From positions 830,976 through 894,975 of the forward strand of contig NZ_KV440945.1 in the NCBI RefSeq assembly GCF_001636345.1: a stretch of DNA of 64,000 bases, in the 5' to 3' direction. How positions within the stretch are numbered: the first letter of the stretch is position 1; every line of letters starts with the position of its first letter. The notes beneath the pieces were generated by a model. The model was not told where the DNA came from. It saw only the letters and a list, made by a program, of their open reading frames with translations, and made no database searches. The translations under genes and the position numbers were made by a program. This DNA comes from Cytobacillus gottheilii. GTDB lineage: Bacteria; Bacillota; Bacilli; Bacillales; Cytobacillaceae. Of the stretch, positions 54,051 through 63,234 are shown in pieces.

Positions 54051-54395
54051 TTTCCTTTATTCAAAGATTTATGTGTTTGTGAAGGCTTGTACTGAATGCT
54101 TATGTTCAAAATTAGGTGCCAAAAAAGGCGGCTTTTGTTATGTAACAAACGGGGCAGGTTTGTTGAAGAAAGTGACGCGACTAACTTTTGATATTAAGGG
54201 TGCTAACTGACTTATCATATTAAAGCTGTTACTACCTCCCAACATTCAATCGTAAGCCATGCATCTAAGGAAAATCTCACTAGAAGGCATCAAAGGGAGA
54301 TGTTCTTATATCGGATTGTATCGTTAATGAAAAGCCAAAGGTTAACAGAACAATTCCTATTACATAAAAAAATATTTAATCCTAATCAACCTCTT
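54051..54395. other. Spacer with a complete GGGGCAG hairpin repeat
   Basis: AACAAAC-GGGGCAG-GTTTGTT (54144-54164) is the clearest copy of the dispersed hairpin. It is preceded by a small stem GGTGCCAAAAAAGGCGGC with a T-run. No gene is seen. Confidence 0.6.
54144..54164. repeat. Representative GGGGCAG-loop hairpin of a dispersed family
   Basis: AACAAAC-GGGGCAG-GTTTGTT is a perfect 7-bp stem with a 7-base loop. Relatives, more or less degraded, lie near 49331, 50432, 52743, 53257, 53313, 57856, 61606, 61655 and 63107, all in gaps of the region after ssrA. None was seen in the housekeeping part of the window. Confidence 0.75.
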
Positions 54396-54435
54396 AATTA
54401 TTTTTATTGCAAATGCAATAAAAATAATTTAAATT
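54396..54435 (+). promoter_or_regulatory. 34-bp perfect palindrome and promoter of the MarR-paiAB cluster
   Basis: AATTATTTTTATTGCA-AA-TGCAATAAAAATAATT (54396-54429) is a perfect inverted repeat. It covers the -35 of a possible sigmaA promoter: TTGCAA (54407-54412), 17 bp, TAAATT (54430-54435). This is a good candidate autoregulatory operator of the MarR protein encoded 50 bp downstream. Confidence 0.7.
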
Positions 54436-54486
54436 AAATTTAGACCTTTATTATTACGGCAACAAAAAACTACTGAGGTGTTAATT

Positions 54487-55481
<995 letters not shown>

Positions 55482-55504
55482 TTTTTAGTGAAAGGTGGAT
55501 CATC

Positions 55505-56116
55505 ATGTATATTCCAAAATATTTTAAGGTCACCAATGAAGACGAAATCCGGGAATTCATTCAGCTAAATTCGTTTGGGACGCTTGTTACAACAAAAAAA
55601 GGGAGACCAATTGCGACTCATTTGCCGATGCAACTGGTACAAAAGGAAGCATTATATATAACGGGGCATATGGCTTATGGGAATCCCCAGTGGCGCACAT
55701 TTGAAACCGCTGAAGAAGTATTGGTAATGTTTCAGGGGCCTCACGCCTACGTTTCTTCCTCGTGGTATGAACACGAAAATGTCCCGACATGGAATTATCA
55801 AGCAGTCCATATATACGGAAAGGCCAGTATTTTGTCCGATAAAGAGTTGGAACAGGACCTGCAAAGGTTACTGCATAAATACGAAAATCATCGTGAAAAC
55901 CCCATACTATGGGAAAAGCTTTCTCCTGTATTGCTGGAAAAAGAACTAAAAGGTATTGTTGGTTTCAAAATTAAGGTGCAAGAAATTCAGGCTGCCTATA
56001 AACTGAGTCAGAATCGTAATGAAAAGGACTACCAAAACATAATTGAGGAACTGCATAATGAGAAAGATATAAACGCAAAGGCATTAGCCGAAATTATGAA
56101 GAATAGAGAAAAATAA
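55505..56116 (+). CDS. paiB: FMN-binding transcriptional regulator PaiB
   Basis: A 203-residue split-barrel flavin-binding fold protein: MYIPKYFKVTNEDEIREFIQ, GTLVTTKKGRPIATHLPM, ITGHMAYGNPQW, FQGPHAYVSSSWYEHENVPTWNYQAVHIYG. This matches PaiB, a repressor of sporulation and protease genes in B. subtilis. Ribosome-binding site AAAGGTGG. Last gene of the cluster. Confidence 0.92.
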   Translation: MYIPKYFKVTNEDEIREFIQLNSFGTLVTTKKGRPIATHLPMQLVQKEALYITGHMAYGNPQWRTFETAEEVLVMFQGPHAYVSSSWYEHENVPTWNYQAVHIYGKASILSDKELEQDLQRLLHKYENHRENPILWEKLSPVLLEKELKGIVGFKIKVQEIQAAYKLSQNRNEKDYQNIIEELHNEKDINAKALAEIMKNREK

Positions 56117-56329
56117 AGGTTGGCAATGTTAATGAAGCATTCCATAGCTTTTGAGTGAAAAGACTAAAAGAGAATTTCACTTTGTATTTATTCAACAAAA
56201 CCAGCTAATAGTTTGTCAATAAATATATTTTAAATTTATAATCACTAAATGCTATACTAAAAATGCACAACTCAAATAACCCTCCTGATTCATTTTGGAA
56301 GGTTTTAGTTGTATAGGAAAATGCTGTTA

Positions 56330-57565
56330 CTAAATAGTTTCTTGGAATGGAGTTTTCGTTTTTAACATCGCATAAATCCAGTGTAAAAGCTTATTAGCAC
56401 ATGCAATAATGGCTACCTTATAAGGCTTACCTTCTTCACGTTTTAAATCGTAGAAGGCACGTAATCGCTTATTTCGTGCAATGGTTTCTTCAGTTGTTTT
56501 CTTTTTACGACTATCTCGAATGGAACACCGAACTGCTGTGAAAAGCATGTGGCGAAGCCTTGCAGAGCCTCGTTTAGTAATATGATTCTTCGTGCCTTTA
56601 AAGCGACCTGATTCAAATACACTAGGATCAAGTCCTGCAAAGGCAACTAACTTTTTGGGATGACTAAACCGATCAATTTCCCCAATTTCAGAAATAATCG
56701 TTGCAGCGATTTTTTCACCTACACCGGGAATTGTTTGGAGTAGTTCATATTCTTCGAGTTGTACTGCTAACTGATCAATCTCACGCTCCAACGTAGAAAG
56801 CTGTTGGTGGTACACTTGAAGTAAATCAATATACATATTCAGACTGACAAGAAGGCTTTGATAAAGCGTTGACTGATATGGGTTGCGTTCTGCGGCTGCG
56901 ATTAATCCCTCTGCTTTTTCAAGCGCCCAATTAAACGATCGTGCTTTACAATGCCTATCAATAAATTGTGCAATTTCCTCCACACAAGCTTTTAAGACAG
57001 TCTCCGAGGTAGGGAAAGTTTGTAAAGTTCTTAATGAAACCTCGGCATACAGATCGCCAAAAACGCCTTTATACTCTGGAAATACTTGATCTAACACAGA
57101 TTGAAATTGAAGCTTTGTTTGAACCATAATTCCCGTCATATTTTCATGTTGTCTTGTCAGATACCGAAGGTTTAATAACTGAACACCACGCTTTTTCTGC
57201 GGCTCTAAATCCTCTTTGTAATACAGTTCGCCTAAGTGATAAGCATCAATGGCATCTGTTTTGGTTTTTCTTAAACTAGAACTTTTTGCTCGGTAAGATA
57301 CCAATGGATTTACGATAATGACAATGTACTCTCTTGCTTCTAAAAACTGTACAACTGGGGCATGATAGTGACCCGTTGATTCCAAGACAACTGGTGGTTT
57401 CATCCCTGTTTGATGCTCTAAATCTAGTAAATAAGAGTATAACTCTTTTAAACCATCCACCGTATGTTCAACTTTCACACTGTTTTTATAGGGTATTTTT
57501 TTATCCAAGAACATTTGAACCTGACTTTCACCTTTAGCTACATCCAGACCAACAACTGGATTCAT
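56330..57565 (-). CDS. IS110-family transposase (IS110 subgroup)
   Basis: 411 residues. DEDD domain with VVGLDVAKGESQVQMF, VVLESTGHYHAP (Glu), and LRKTKTDAIDAYHLGELYY (the two Asps). Transposase_20 part with LLQTIPGVGEKIAATIISEIG and KLVAFAGLDPSVFESGRFKGTKNHITKRGSARLRH. Full length. It is a different lineage from the transposases at 37.8 and 63.2 kb. About 230 bp of non-coding DNA lies upstream and little downstream, the arrangement of the IS110 subgroup. Confidence 0.94.
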   Translation of the reverse strand: MNPVVGLDVAKGESQVQMFLDKKIPYKNSVKVEHTVDGLKELYSYLLDLEHQTGMKPPVVLESTGHYHAPVVQFLEAREYIVIIVNPLVSYRAKSSSLRKTKTDAIDAYHLGELYYKEDLEPQKKRGVQLLNLRYLTRQHENMTGIMVQTKLQFQSVLDQVFPEYKGVFGDLYAEVSLRTLQTFPTSETVLKACVEEIAQFIDRHCKARSFNWALEKAEGLIAAAERNPYQSTLYQSLLVSLNMYIDLLQVYHQQLSTLEREIDQLAVQLEEYELLQTIPGVGEKIAATIISEIGEIDRFSHPKKLVAFAGLDPSVFESGRFKGTKNHITKRGSARLRHMLFTAVRCSIRDSRKKKTTEETIARNKRLRAFYDLKREEGKPYKVAIIACANKLLHWIYAMLKTKTPFQETI

Positions 57566-57806
57566 AAATTATCTCCTCCTAGTGTAGTGGATTGACCGGT
57601 AACCTCTATCTAGCTTGTCATTCATATCTTCGCTTGTTATACGGGATCATCATGTCCCAACCAGCCTAATCATGTGTTAACAAGTAGAGGGCGAACAGTT
57701 TAGTTGTCGGGATCAAGTCCCACGGGTGCTTCCGTTCTACCCCGGCTACTATCAATCTATAAATTGAATAAAAAATAGTCAACCAGGTTTCTCTGGCTGA
57801 CCTTAT
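57566..57806 (-). ncRNA. Candidate IS110 bridge-RNA region upstream of the transposase
   Basis: A structured non-coding stretch at the 5' side of the transposase, the location of the bridge RNA in the IS110 subgroup. It includes inverted segments (GTCAACCAG...CTGGCTGAC at 57779-57801; GGGATCATCATGTCCC). The ten bases ACGGGTGCTT occur here (57722-57731) and again just outside at 57813-57822. Structure not computed, element ends not fixed. Confidence 0.45.
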
Positions 57807-58006
57807 AATACGACGGGTGCTTTCCTTAAGTAAAAGGGAAGCCTTTTTCTTATGTCGCTAAAGGGGCAGTATTGTTTAATAAGAGATATAGAATAGCAGT
57901 ACTCTAGATAGTTAATAAAGGAAAAATCCTACCTTATGTTTGATACCTTAAATAGAGCACAATTAAAAAGGTGGATTTAAAAGGCATTGCAGAATTAATA
58001 TATACG
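57807..58006 (+). other. Remnant DNA before the IS21 element, with an interrupted reading frame
   Basis: Contains a degenerate GGGGCAG repeat (57862-57868) and, from about 57956, an open frame ending KKVDLKGIAELIYT at the IS21 insertion point. The same frame continues after the element as DILNDSWNKEKRSLLKEIFVL and stops at 60907. The joined piece is at least 38 codons and has GTG 57971 as the only plausible start, so it may be the tail of a decayed gene. Confidence 0.5.
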
Positions 58007-58166
58007 TGATTACGGCCATTGAAATGTACCACCAATGACATTCTATTTACCACCTAGTGACAAGAAATGTACCAGCAAATGACAAGCTGTTTACCACTAC
58101 ATTGCCTTCTGTATAATTATTGAGCACACCTATTGGTGTGTCATTATTATTCAGGAGGTTTTTTGT

Positions 58167-59717
58167 ATGATTCATTATCGAAAGATATTGGAATTACAGG
58201 ATGAGGGTATTAGCCTTAGAGGTATTGCCTCAAGTACTGGCCATTCTCGTCAAAAAGTAACAGAGATCATCACCCTTGCCGAAAAGAAGGGCCTAGTCTG
58301 TCCGTTAGAGGAGGAAATGACGGATAAATGGATTGAAGAATTTCTTTTTCCTCAGAAAACATTGGAGGCTTCAGGTCGGCATCCCTTGAATTTTGACTAT
58401 ATTCATGAGGAGTTGGCAAAGCCCAATGTAACACTTTCACTTCTCCACCATGAATATGAAGCTGAATGTAGAGCGAATCAAAAGATCCCATACTCTTATC
58501 GAAGTTTCTTACGTCATTACAGTAATTATGCAGATAAATACAAAGCTACTTTGCGCATTCGCAGAAAACCAGGTGAAATCATGGAAGTCGATTGGGCGGG
58601 CTCCACAGCATTCATCATTGATAGAGATACTGGAGAAAAGGTAAAAGCCTATGTGTTCGTTGCGACCTTGCCGTGCAGCCAGTTATCATACGCAGAAGCA
58701 AGCCTGTCTATGGACTCTCATTCATGGATCACACTTCACAATAATGCCTATAGGTATTTCGGTGGTACGACTCAAATTGTCGTTCCAGACAACCTAAAAA
58801 CAAGCGTTACTAAGCATACAACCCGCGAATTGATCTTAAATCCTGCTTATAAAGAGATGGCGGACTACTACAATACTGTTGTCATGCCAGCGAGGGTTCG
58901 TACCCCTAAAGATAAAGCCAGTGTAGAAGGGTCGGTTGGAGTGATTTCTACTTGGATAATCGCAGCATTAAGAAACATGCATTGCTTTACTATTGATGAA
59001 TTGAACGAAGAGGTTAGGAAGAGATTAGACGAATTTAATAAAAGACCCTTTACTCGAAAAAAAGGGTCGCGTTTGTCTGCATTTGAAGAAGAAGAGAAAT
59101 TTGCCCTTTCTCCCCTTCCGATAGAACCTTATAAAATGTCTGAATGGAAAAAGACAACTGTAGCACCTGACTATCATGTTTCCTTCGATAGCATGTTTTA
59201 TTCCGTACCATACGAATATATCAATCGAGAAGTCGAAGTGAGAGTGTCTGATAAACTCTTAGAGGTGTTTTTTAACCATATGAGAATAGCCTCTCATAAA
59301 CGATTATATGGTAAATTTGGTCAAACTACCACTGTTCACGATCATATGCCAGATAATCACAAGTTATTCGTTGATCAAACCCCAGAAGCTGCGATTGAAT
59401 GGGCAGAAAATATTGGAGAATCAACGTTAAGTGTAATTCAATATCTTCTAGATACTTCACAAACAGAGAAGCTAGCCCTACAATCTATATTTTCTTTGAA
59501 GAAGTTTGAGCGTCGATACACGAAATATGAGATTGAACGTGCTTGTAAGATGGTAATCTCAATGACTAAAAGACCAACGGTCAAAAGTATTCAAACGCTA
59601 CTGAAGACTAACAAGAAGAATGACGCAGAGCAAGAATTAAAACGGAAAACAGAAATCAACACAAATAATTTTGGCTTTACACGTGGAGCTTCTTACTATG
59701 GGGGAACGGATAAATGA
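58167..59717 (+). CDS. istA: IS21-family transposase IstA
   Basis: 516 residues. N-terminal HTH (LQDEGISLRGIASSTGHSRQKVTEII), then an rve integrase core with the DDE residues: VDWAG near residue 143, VPDN near 212, and the Glu in KDKASVEGSVGV. A C-terminal Mu-type barrel follows. Ribosome-binding site CAGGAGG. Intact and overlapping istB by 4 bp. Confidence 0.96.
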   Translation: MIHYRKILELQDEGISLRGIASSTGHSRQKVTEIITLAEKKGLVCPLEEEMTDKWIEEFLFPQKTLEASGRHPLNFDYIHEELAKPNVTLSLLHHEYEAECRANQKIPYSYRSFLRHYSNYADKYKATLRIRRKPGEIMEVDWAGSTAFIIDRDTGEKVKAYVFVATLPCSQLSYAEASLSMDSHSWITLHNNAYRYFGGTTQIVVPDNLKTSVTKHTTRELILNPAYKEMADYYNTVVMPARVRTPKDKASVEGSVGVISTWIIAALRNMHCFTIDELNEEVRKRLDEFNKRPFTRKKGSRLSAFEEEEKFALSPLPIEPYKMSEWKKTTVAPDYHVSFDSMFYSVPYEYINREVEVRVSDKLLEVFFNHMRIASHKRLYGKFGQTTTVHDHMPDNHKLFVDQTPEAAIEWAENIGESTLSVIQYLLDTSQTEKLALQSIFSLKKFERRYTKYEIERACKMVISMTKRPTVKSIQTLLKTNKKNDAEQELKRKTEINTNNFGFTRGASYYGGTDK

Positions 59718-60463
59718 TGAATGAACAAACATTAACCAAATTAATCGAGATGAAATTAAGTGGAATGGCAGAAGCCTATAAGGAACAAGCAGCGAATAAA
59801 GAATTTCAAAAAATGACTTTTGAAGATCGATTTAGTTTACTTGTCGATTTAGAACATGCCCGCCGAAAGAGTAATAAACTTCAACGGTTAATCAAAATGG
59901 CGACTTTTTTTAATTCCAATGCATGTATTGAAGACCTTGAATATCATGAAGATCGAAGGCTAAACAAAGAACTGATTTTGAAGTTGGCTAGTTGTAATTA
60001 TATACTTGATAGTCACAACATTATATTAAAAGGACCTACTGGTTCAGGAAAGTCATTCTTAGCTACTGCCTTCGGAGTATCTGCCTGTCGCCAGTTTTTC
60101 AACGTTAAATATATTCGATTACCAGAATTACTGGATGAGCTGTCACTCGCTAAATTAGCAGCCGACGGAAGTTATCGGAAGAGCATAAAAAAATATACAA
60201 AAGTCGACCTCCTTATCCTAGATGAGTGGCTATTAACAGATTTAACAACGGATGAAGCAGCAATCCTCTTGGAAATTACAGAAGCTCGTCATAAGGTTGG
60301 CTCCACTATATTCTGTTCACAGATTGATCCTAGTGGATGGCATTTAAAGCTAGGAAATGAAACGATTGCGGAAGCAATCTTAGATCGTATTATTCATGAC
60401 TCCTATCAAATTCTACTAGATGGAGAAGTTTCTATGCGTGAGCGTCATGGGTTAGGCAGGTAA
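59714..60463 (+). CDS. istB: IS21-family helper ATPase IstB
   Basis: 249-residue AAA+ ATPase related to DnaC. Walker A LKGPTGSGKSFLA near residue 110 and Walker B LLILDEW near 172. IstB chooses the target and stimulates IstA. Full length; 4-bp overlap with istA (ATGA). Confidence 0.96.
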   Translation: MMNEQTLTKLIEMKLSGMAEAYKEQAANKEFQKMTFEDRFSLLVDLEHARRKSNKLQRLIKMATFFNSNACIEDLEYHEDRRLNKELILKLASCNYILDSHNIILKGPTGSGKSFLATAFGVSACRQFFNVKYIRLPELLDELSLAKLAADGSYRKSIKKYTKVDLLILDEWLLTDLTTDEAAILLEITEARHKVGSTIFCSQIDPSGWHLKLGNETIAEAILDRIIHDSYQILLDGEVSMRERHGLGR

Positions 60464-60503
60464 CCTTAATATGGCCACATAAACCACTAGGGAGATTCAG
60501 AAG

Positions 60504-60683
60504 ATTGAAGAATACTATTATTGGGTGGGTTACAAAACCTGGATTCCTTTCCCAAAGGAACTAAATGAAATGCTTTTAGAGGTATACGTCGAGGAACCTA
60601 TTCCTTATAGCTGGACTGAGGAAGATATATTTGAAGGGACTAGAATGATAATCTTCGATTACTTCAGTAACCAATCTAAATAG
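60504..60683 (+). CDS. Possible passenger small protein within IS21
   Basis: An open frame of 59 codons ending at TAG 60681 reads EEYYYWVGYKTWIPFPKELN, LEVYVEEPIPYSWTEEDIF and FDYFSNQSK: protein-like, rich in Tyr, Trp and Glu. There is no ATG/TTG start at its head; ATT 60504 (behind GGGAGATTCAG) or GTG 60525 would be needed. It could also be a remnant. A stem AGCCCTA...TAGGGCT with a T-run at 60697-60740 follows. Confidence 0.4.
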   Translation: MEEYYYWVGYKTWIPFPKELNEMLLEVYVEEPIPYSWTEEDIFEGTRMIIFDYFSNQSK

Positions 60684-61063
60684 TTAATTAATAATAAAAG
60701 CCCTATCAGATTACTAGAATGTTAATCTGTAGGGCTTATTGCGTACTGGTAAATACGTTGGCGTAGCCTGGTAAATTCCTTGGCGAAGAGTGGTAAAAAA
60801 GATGGCAAGGGTGGTAAAATCCCTTGGCTGTAATCAATACGGATATTTTAAATGATTCCTGGAATAAAGAGAAGAGAAGCTTACTAAAAGAAATTTTTGT
60901 TCTTTAACCTAGGCTCTTTTCGTATGGATTGTTCCTTTTTTAAAAAAAATACGAATTTACTTTTTATGGTATTATGTTTATGAAAGTTTATTCCGAATAA
61001 GTAGAAAAAGTAATAGAAGTTATAGAATAAAGAAAAAAATAAAGGATGTGGAGAAAAGTGAAA

Positions 61064-61507
61064 ATGCCGGATATAAATCATAAAACCTACATTAAAGTAC
61101 CAGTAGAAGAAGTATATAAAACTGTTTCAACATCTCAAGGTTGGAATGCTTGGTTTACAGATGACACATCTTTAGAAATAAACTCAGATGGAACTGGTGA
61201 AATACGATTGATATGGACAAATTACGGTAGTGAAAATGTAAATATTGAAGATGGGGGGAAAATACTTGAGGCAATTCCAAATAAAAAATTTGTTTTTCAA
61301 TGGTCACCAGGAGAACAAAATTCAACAGTAAATTTTATATTTGAGCCTCATGAGGAGGGTACATTAGTAATTCTTAATGAAACGGGCTATACAAATTCGG
61401 AAAAAGACTTAAAAGCCTGCATTGGATGTGCAGTAGGCTGGGGTGAAGCATTAACACTATTAAAGATATACTTAGAGTATGGAATTGTATATAAACAGGA
61501 TTTATAA
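61064..61507 (+). CDS. SRPBCC/AHSA1-type ligand-binding protein
   Basis: A 147-residue START-like fold of the AHSA1 group: HKTYIKVPVEEVYKTVSTSQGWNAWFTDD, LEAIPNKKFVFQW, STVNFIFEPHEEGTLVILNETGY, and GWGEALTLLKIYLEYG. Such proteins bind small hydrophobic ligands or have stress roles. Start ATG 61064 is 10 bp after GGAG; GTG 61058 and ATG 61046 are alternatives. Confidence 0.87.
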   Translation: MPDINHKTYIKVPVEEVYKTVSTSQGWNAWFTDDTSLEINSDGTGEIRLIWTNYGSENVNIEDGGKILEAIPNKKFVFQWSPGEQNSTVNFIFEPHEEGTLVILNETGYTNSEKDLKACIGCAVGWGEALTLLKIYLEYGIVYKQDL

Positions 61508-61905
61508 TTCTGAAGTGGTGCTTTTATGTTCTAGAAGTCTTATATAACTAAAGTGTGTTTATATTGAAGTTCTAGAGCTGCCATTATGGTAGCTTCTTTA
61601 ATTTCACTAAAGGGGCAGCATTCCTGTAATAAGTGAAACCTTTCTTATGGTAGAAAAGGGGCAGGATTATTGAAATGAAGGGAAAACGAATTATATCTAG
61701 AATCTTTTGATACATGATAAAAATTTTGATTTATTTATGGAGGAGTTATAATAAACGTCTTCTATTAGGAGTATAGGTGAAATGTATTTTAGACTACAAA
61801 CGTGGACTAGATACTAATTACCTAATTGTACAACAAGGAAAGATAGTTGTATGAATTACACATATAGTGTCATTAGGATTACTAAATGGAAGTATGGGTG
61901 CATTA
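61508..61905. other. Spacer with two GGGGCAG repeats
   Basis: CACTAAAGGGGCAGCATTCC and GAAAAGGGGCAGGATTATTG at about 61606 and 61655. The segment from AGGGGCAGCATTCC through TAATAAGTGAAA recurs at about 63113-63140 beyond the EcsB-like gene. An open frame begins at 61867 but the start of the next gene is more likely ATG 61906. No other gene seen. Confidence 0.5.
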
Positions 61906-63140
61906 ATGGATATAAAAACATTATGGGGTTTAAGATTTCAGGAATATTATGGAAAAATGTTCAGGTACTATTCAATAATTGGTGCGAATGTTGTTTATTT
62001 TTTTCTGATAATTAGTAGTATCTTTATTTATTATTTTAATTTATTTCTTCAATGGATACCCCCTCAAATATCTGTTGAAGTAATCTTGTCATTATTTGTG
62101 ACTTTTATTTTAAAACAGACAAAAGTCCGTTCATTTGTTAAAAGAGCGGATATAGTTTTTTTGTTGCCATTAGAATGGGGATTAAAGCAGTATTTTATTA
62201 AATCGCTTCTATATAGTTTTGTTATTGATGTTTTAAAATTGCTTAGTTTCATTACTGTTTTCTTATCAATATTTTTAAAAACAACTAATATAAGTTTTTC
62301 CATCCTTTTTTTTATGGTGGGGATTGTTGCTTATAATATTTTAATGAAGTGGGGTGAACAATGGCTAGAGAACCATGTACAATTTGTGTTACATAGGTTA
62401 AGTAGGTTTTTTTCAATATATTTAATGTGTTATTTTTTGTTAAAAAGTGACTGGATTTTTATGCTTGTTTTAATGTGTGCAAATTTCATCTATTTAATTT
62501 TTTATAGAAAAAAAAGAAGTCTGAATTGGCAGTGGTTAATAGATGAAGAAGAAAGTGCCTTATTAAGTAACTATAAATTTATTAATATTTTCATGGATGT
62601 CCTTAATCTTAAACGTTCTTTTCGGAATAGACGTTTGCTTATTATGATACTGAAAAGGTGTATTCCCTATAGCCAAAATAATACATTCCTATATTTATAC
62701 TCACATTTGTTTGTAAGGTATAATGACTTCTTTTACCTTTATTTAAGACTTACTTTAATCGGTTTATTTCTTAATTATGCTATGCCAACAAGTGCTTGGG
62801 TTTTTAATCTTCTAATTTTATTTATGACTGGATTTCAAGTAATTCCTTTACAACATGAAATTAAACGAAGTGTATTACTTTATCCTATTCCTAAATCACA
62901 GATAAAAAATTCTTTCTTAAAGTTTATCTTGGCTATCTTGTGTGCACAATTTTTTATACTATATTTCGCTATGTTCATCCATACTTCTACTGCCAAAATA
63001 TCTCCTCTTGTACTTGGAAGTTTATTTGTTTATGTATTTGTAAATTTCTTTTTATCAAAAAGAATCAATGTCTCAGAAAGTGCCATTAAAGAATAGTGTG
63101 GTATTCAGCAAACGGGGCAGCATTCCTGTAATAAGTGAAA
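61612..63140. repeat. 27-bp direct repeat pair flanking the EcsB-like gene
   Basis: GGGGCAGCATTCCTGTAATA followed by AGTGAAA occurs identically at about 61612-61638 and 63114-63140. Both copies extend the GGGGCAG hairpin family. The interval between contains only the EcsB-like gene and its leader. Confidence 0.75.
61906..63096 (+). CDS. EcsB-like ABC transporter membrane protein (orphan)
   Basis: About 396 residues with roughly ten hydrophobic segments. The N-terminus KTLWGLRFQEYYGKMFRYYSII, the central RHRRxx-like basic loop, and the YPIPKSQIKNSFLKF motif before the last segments resemble EcsB, the membrane partner of the ATPase EcsA, linked to protein secretion and intramembrane proteolysis. 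No ecsA lies beside it. The start could also be at 61867. It is bounded by a 27-bp direct repeat, suggesting it moved as a unit. Confidence 0.75.
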   Translation: MDIKTLWGLRFQEYYGKMFRYYSIIGANVVYFFLIISSIFIYYFNLFLQWIPPQISVEVILSLFVTFILKQTKVRSFVKRADIVFLLPLEWGLKQYFIKSLLYSFVIDVLKLLSFITVFLSIFLKTTNISFSILFFMVGIVAYNILMKWGEQWLENHVQFVLHRLSRFFSIYLMCYFLLKSDWIFMLVLMCANFIYLIFYRKKRSLNWQWLIDEEESALLSNYKFINIFMDVLNLKRSFRNRRLLIMILKRCIPYSQNNTFLYLYSHLFVRYNDFFYLYLRLTLIGLFLNYAMPTSAWVFNLLILFMTGFQVIPLQHEIKRSVLLYPIPKSQIKNSFLKFILAILCAQFFILYFAMFIHTSTAKISPLVLGSLFVYVFVNFFLSKRINVSESAIKE

Positions 63141-63234
63141 ATGAGATTTGATAGAAAAAAGACCTCTTGATAAGATAAATGTGTCCTAAGCCGGCTAGCT
63201 AAAAGGGACAAAATATCTACTCGGAGGTCTCAAA

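Larger units (their letters stand above)
58007..60836 (+). mobile_element. Complete IS21-family element with 5-bp target duplication
   Basis: The left end TGATTACGGCCA and the right end TGGCTGTAATCA are imperfect inverted termini with TG...CA ends. The pentamer ATACG flanks both sides (58002-58006 and 60837-60841). Inside each end lie four related blocks, about 22 bp apart: left (T/G)TACCA...TGACA at 58025, 58046, 58069 and 58090; right TGGTAAA...TGGC at 60747, 60769, 60791 and 60812. These are the multiple transposase-binding repeats of IS21. It carries istA, istB and a small extra reading frame. Confidence 0.93.

Noticed and set aside
58025..60828. ~22-bp-spaced repeats as another NERD-type array
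   Set aside because: These are the multiple terminal transposase-binding repeats of the IS21 element, inverted at its two ends.
63145..63160. TTTGATAGAAAA near the last IS110 element as an extra array A word
   Set aside because: A single copy without 21-bp neighbours; likely chance in AT-rich DNA.
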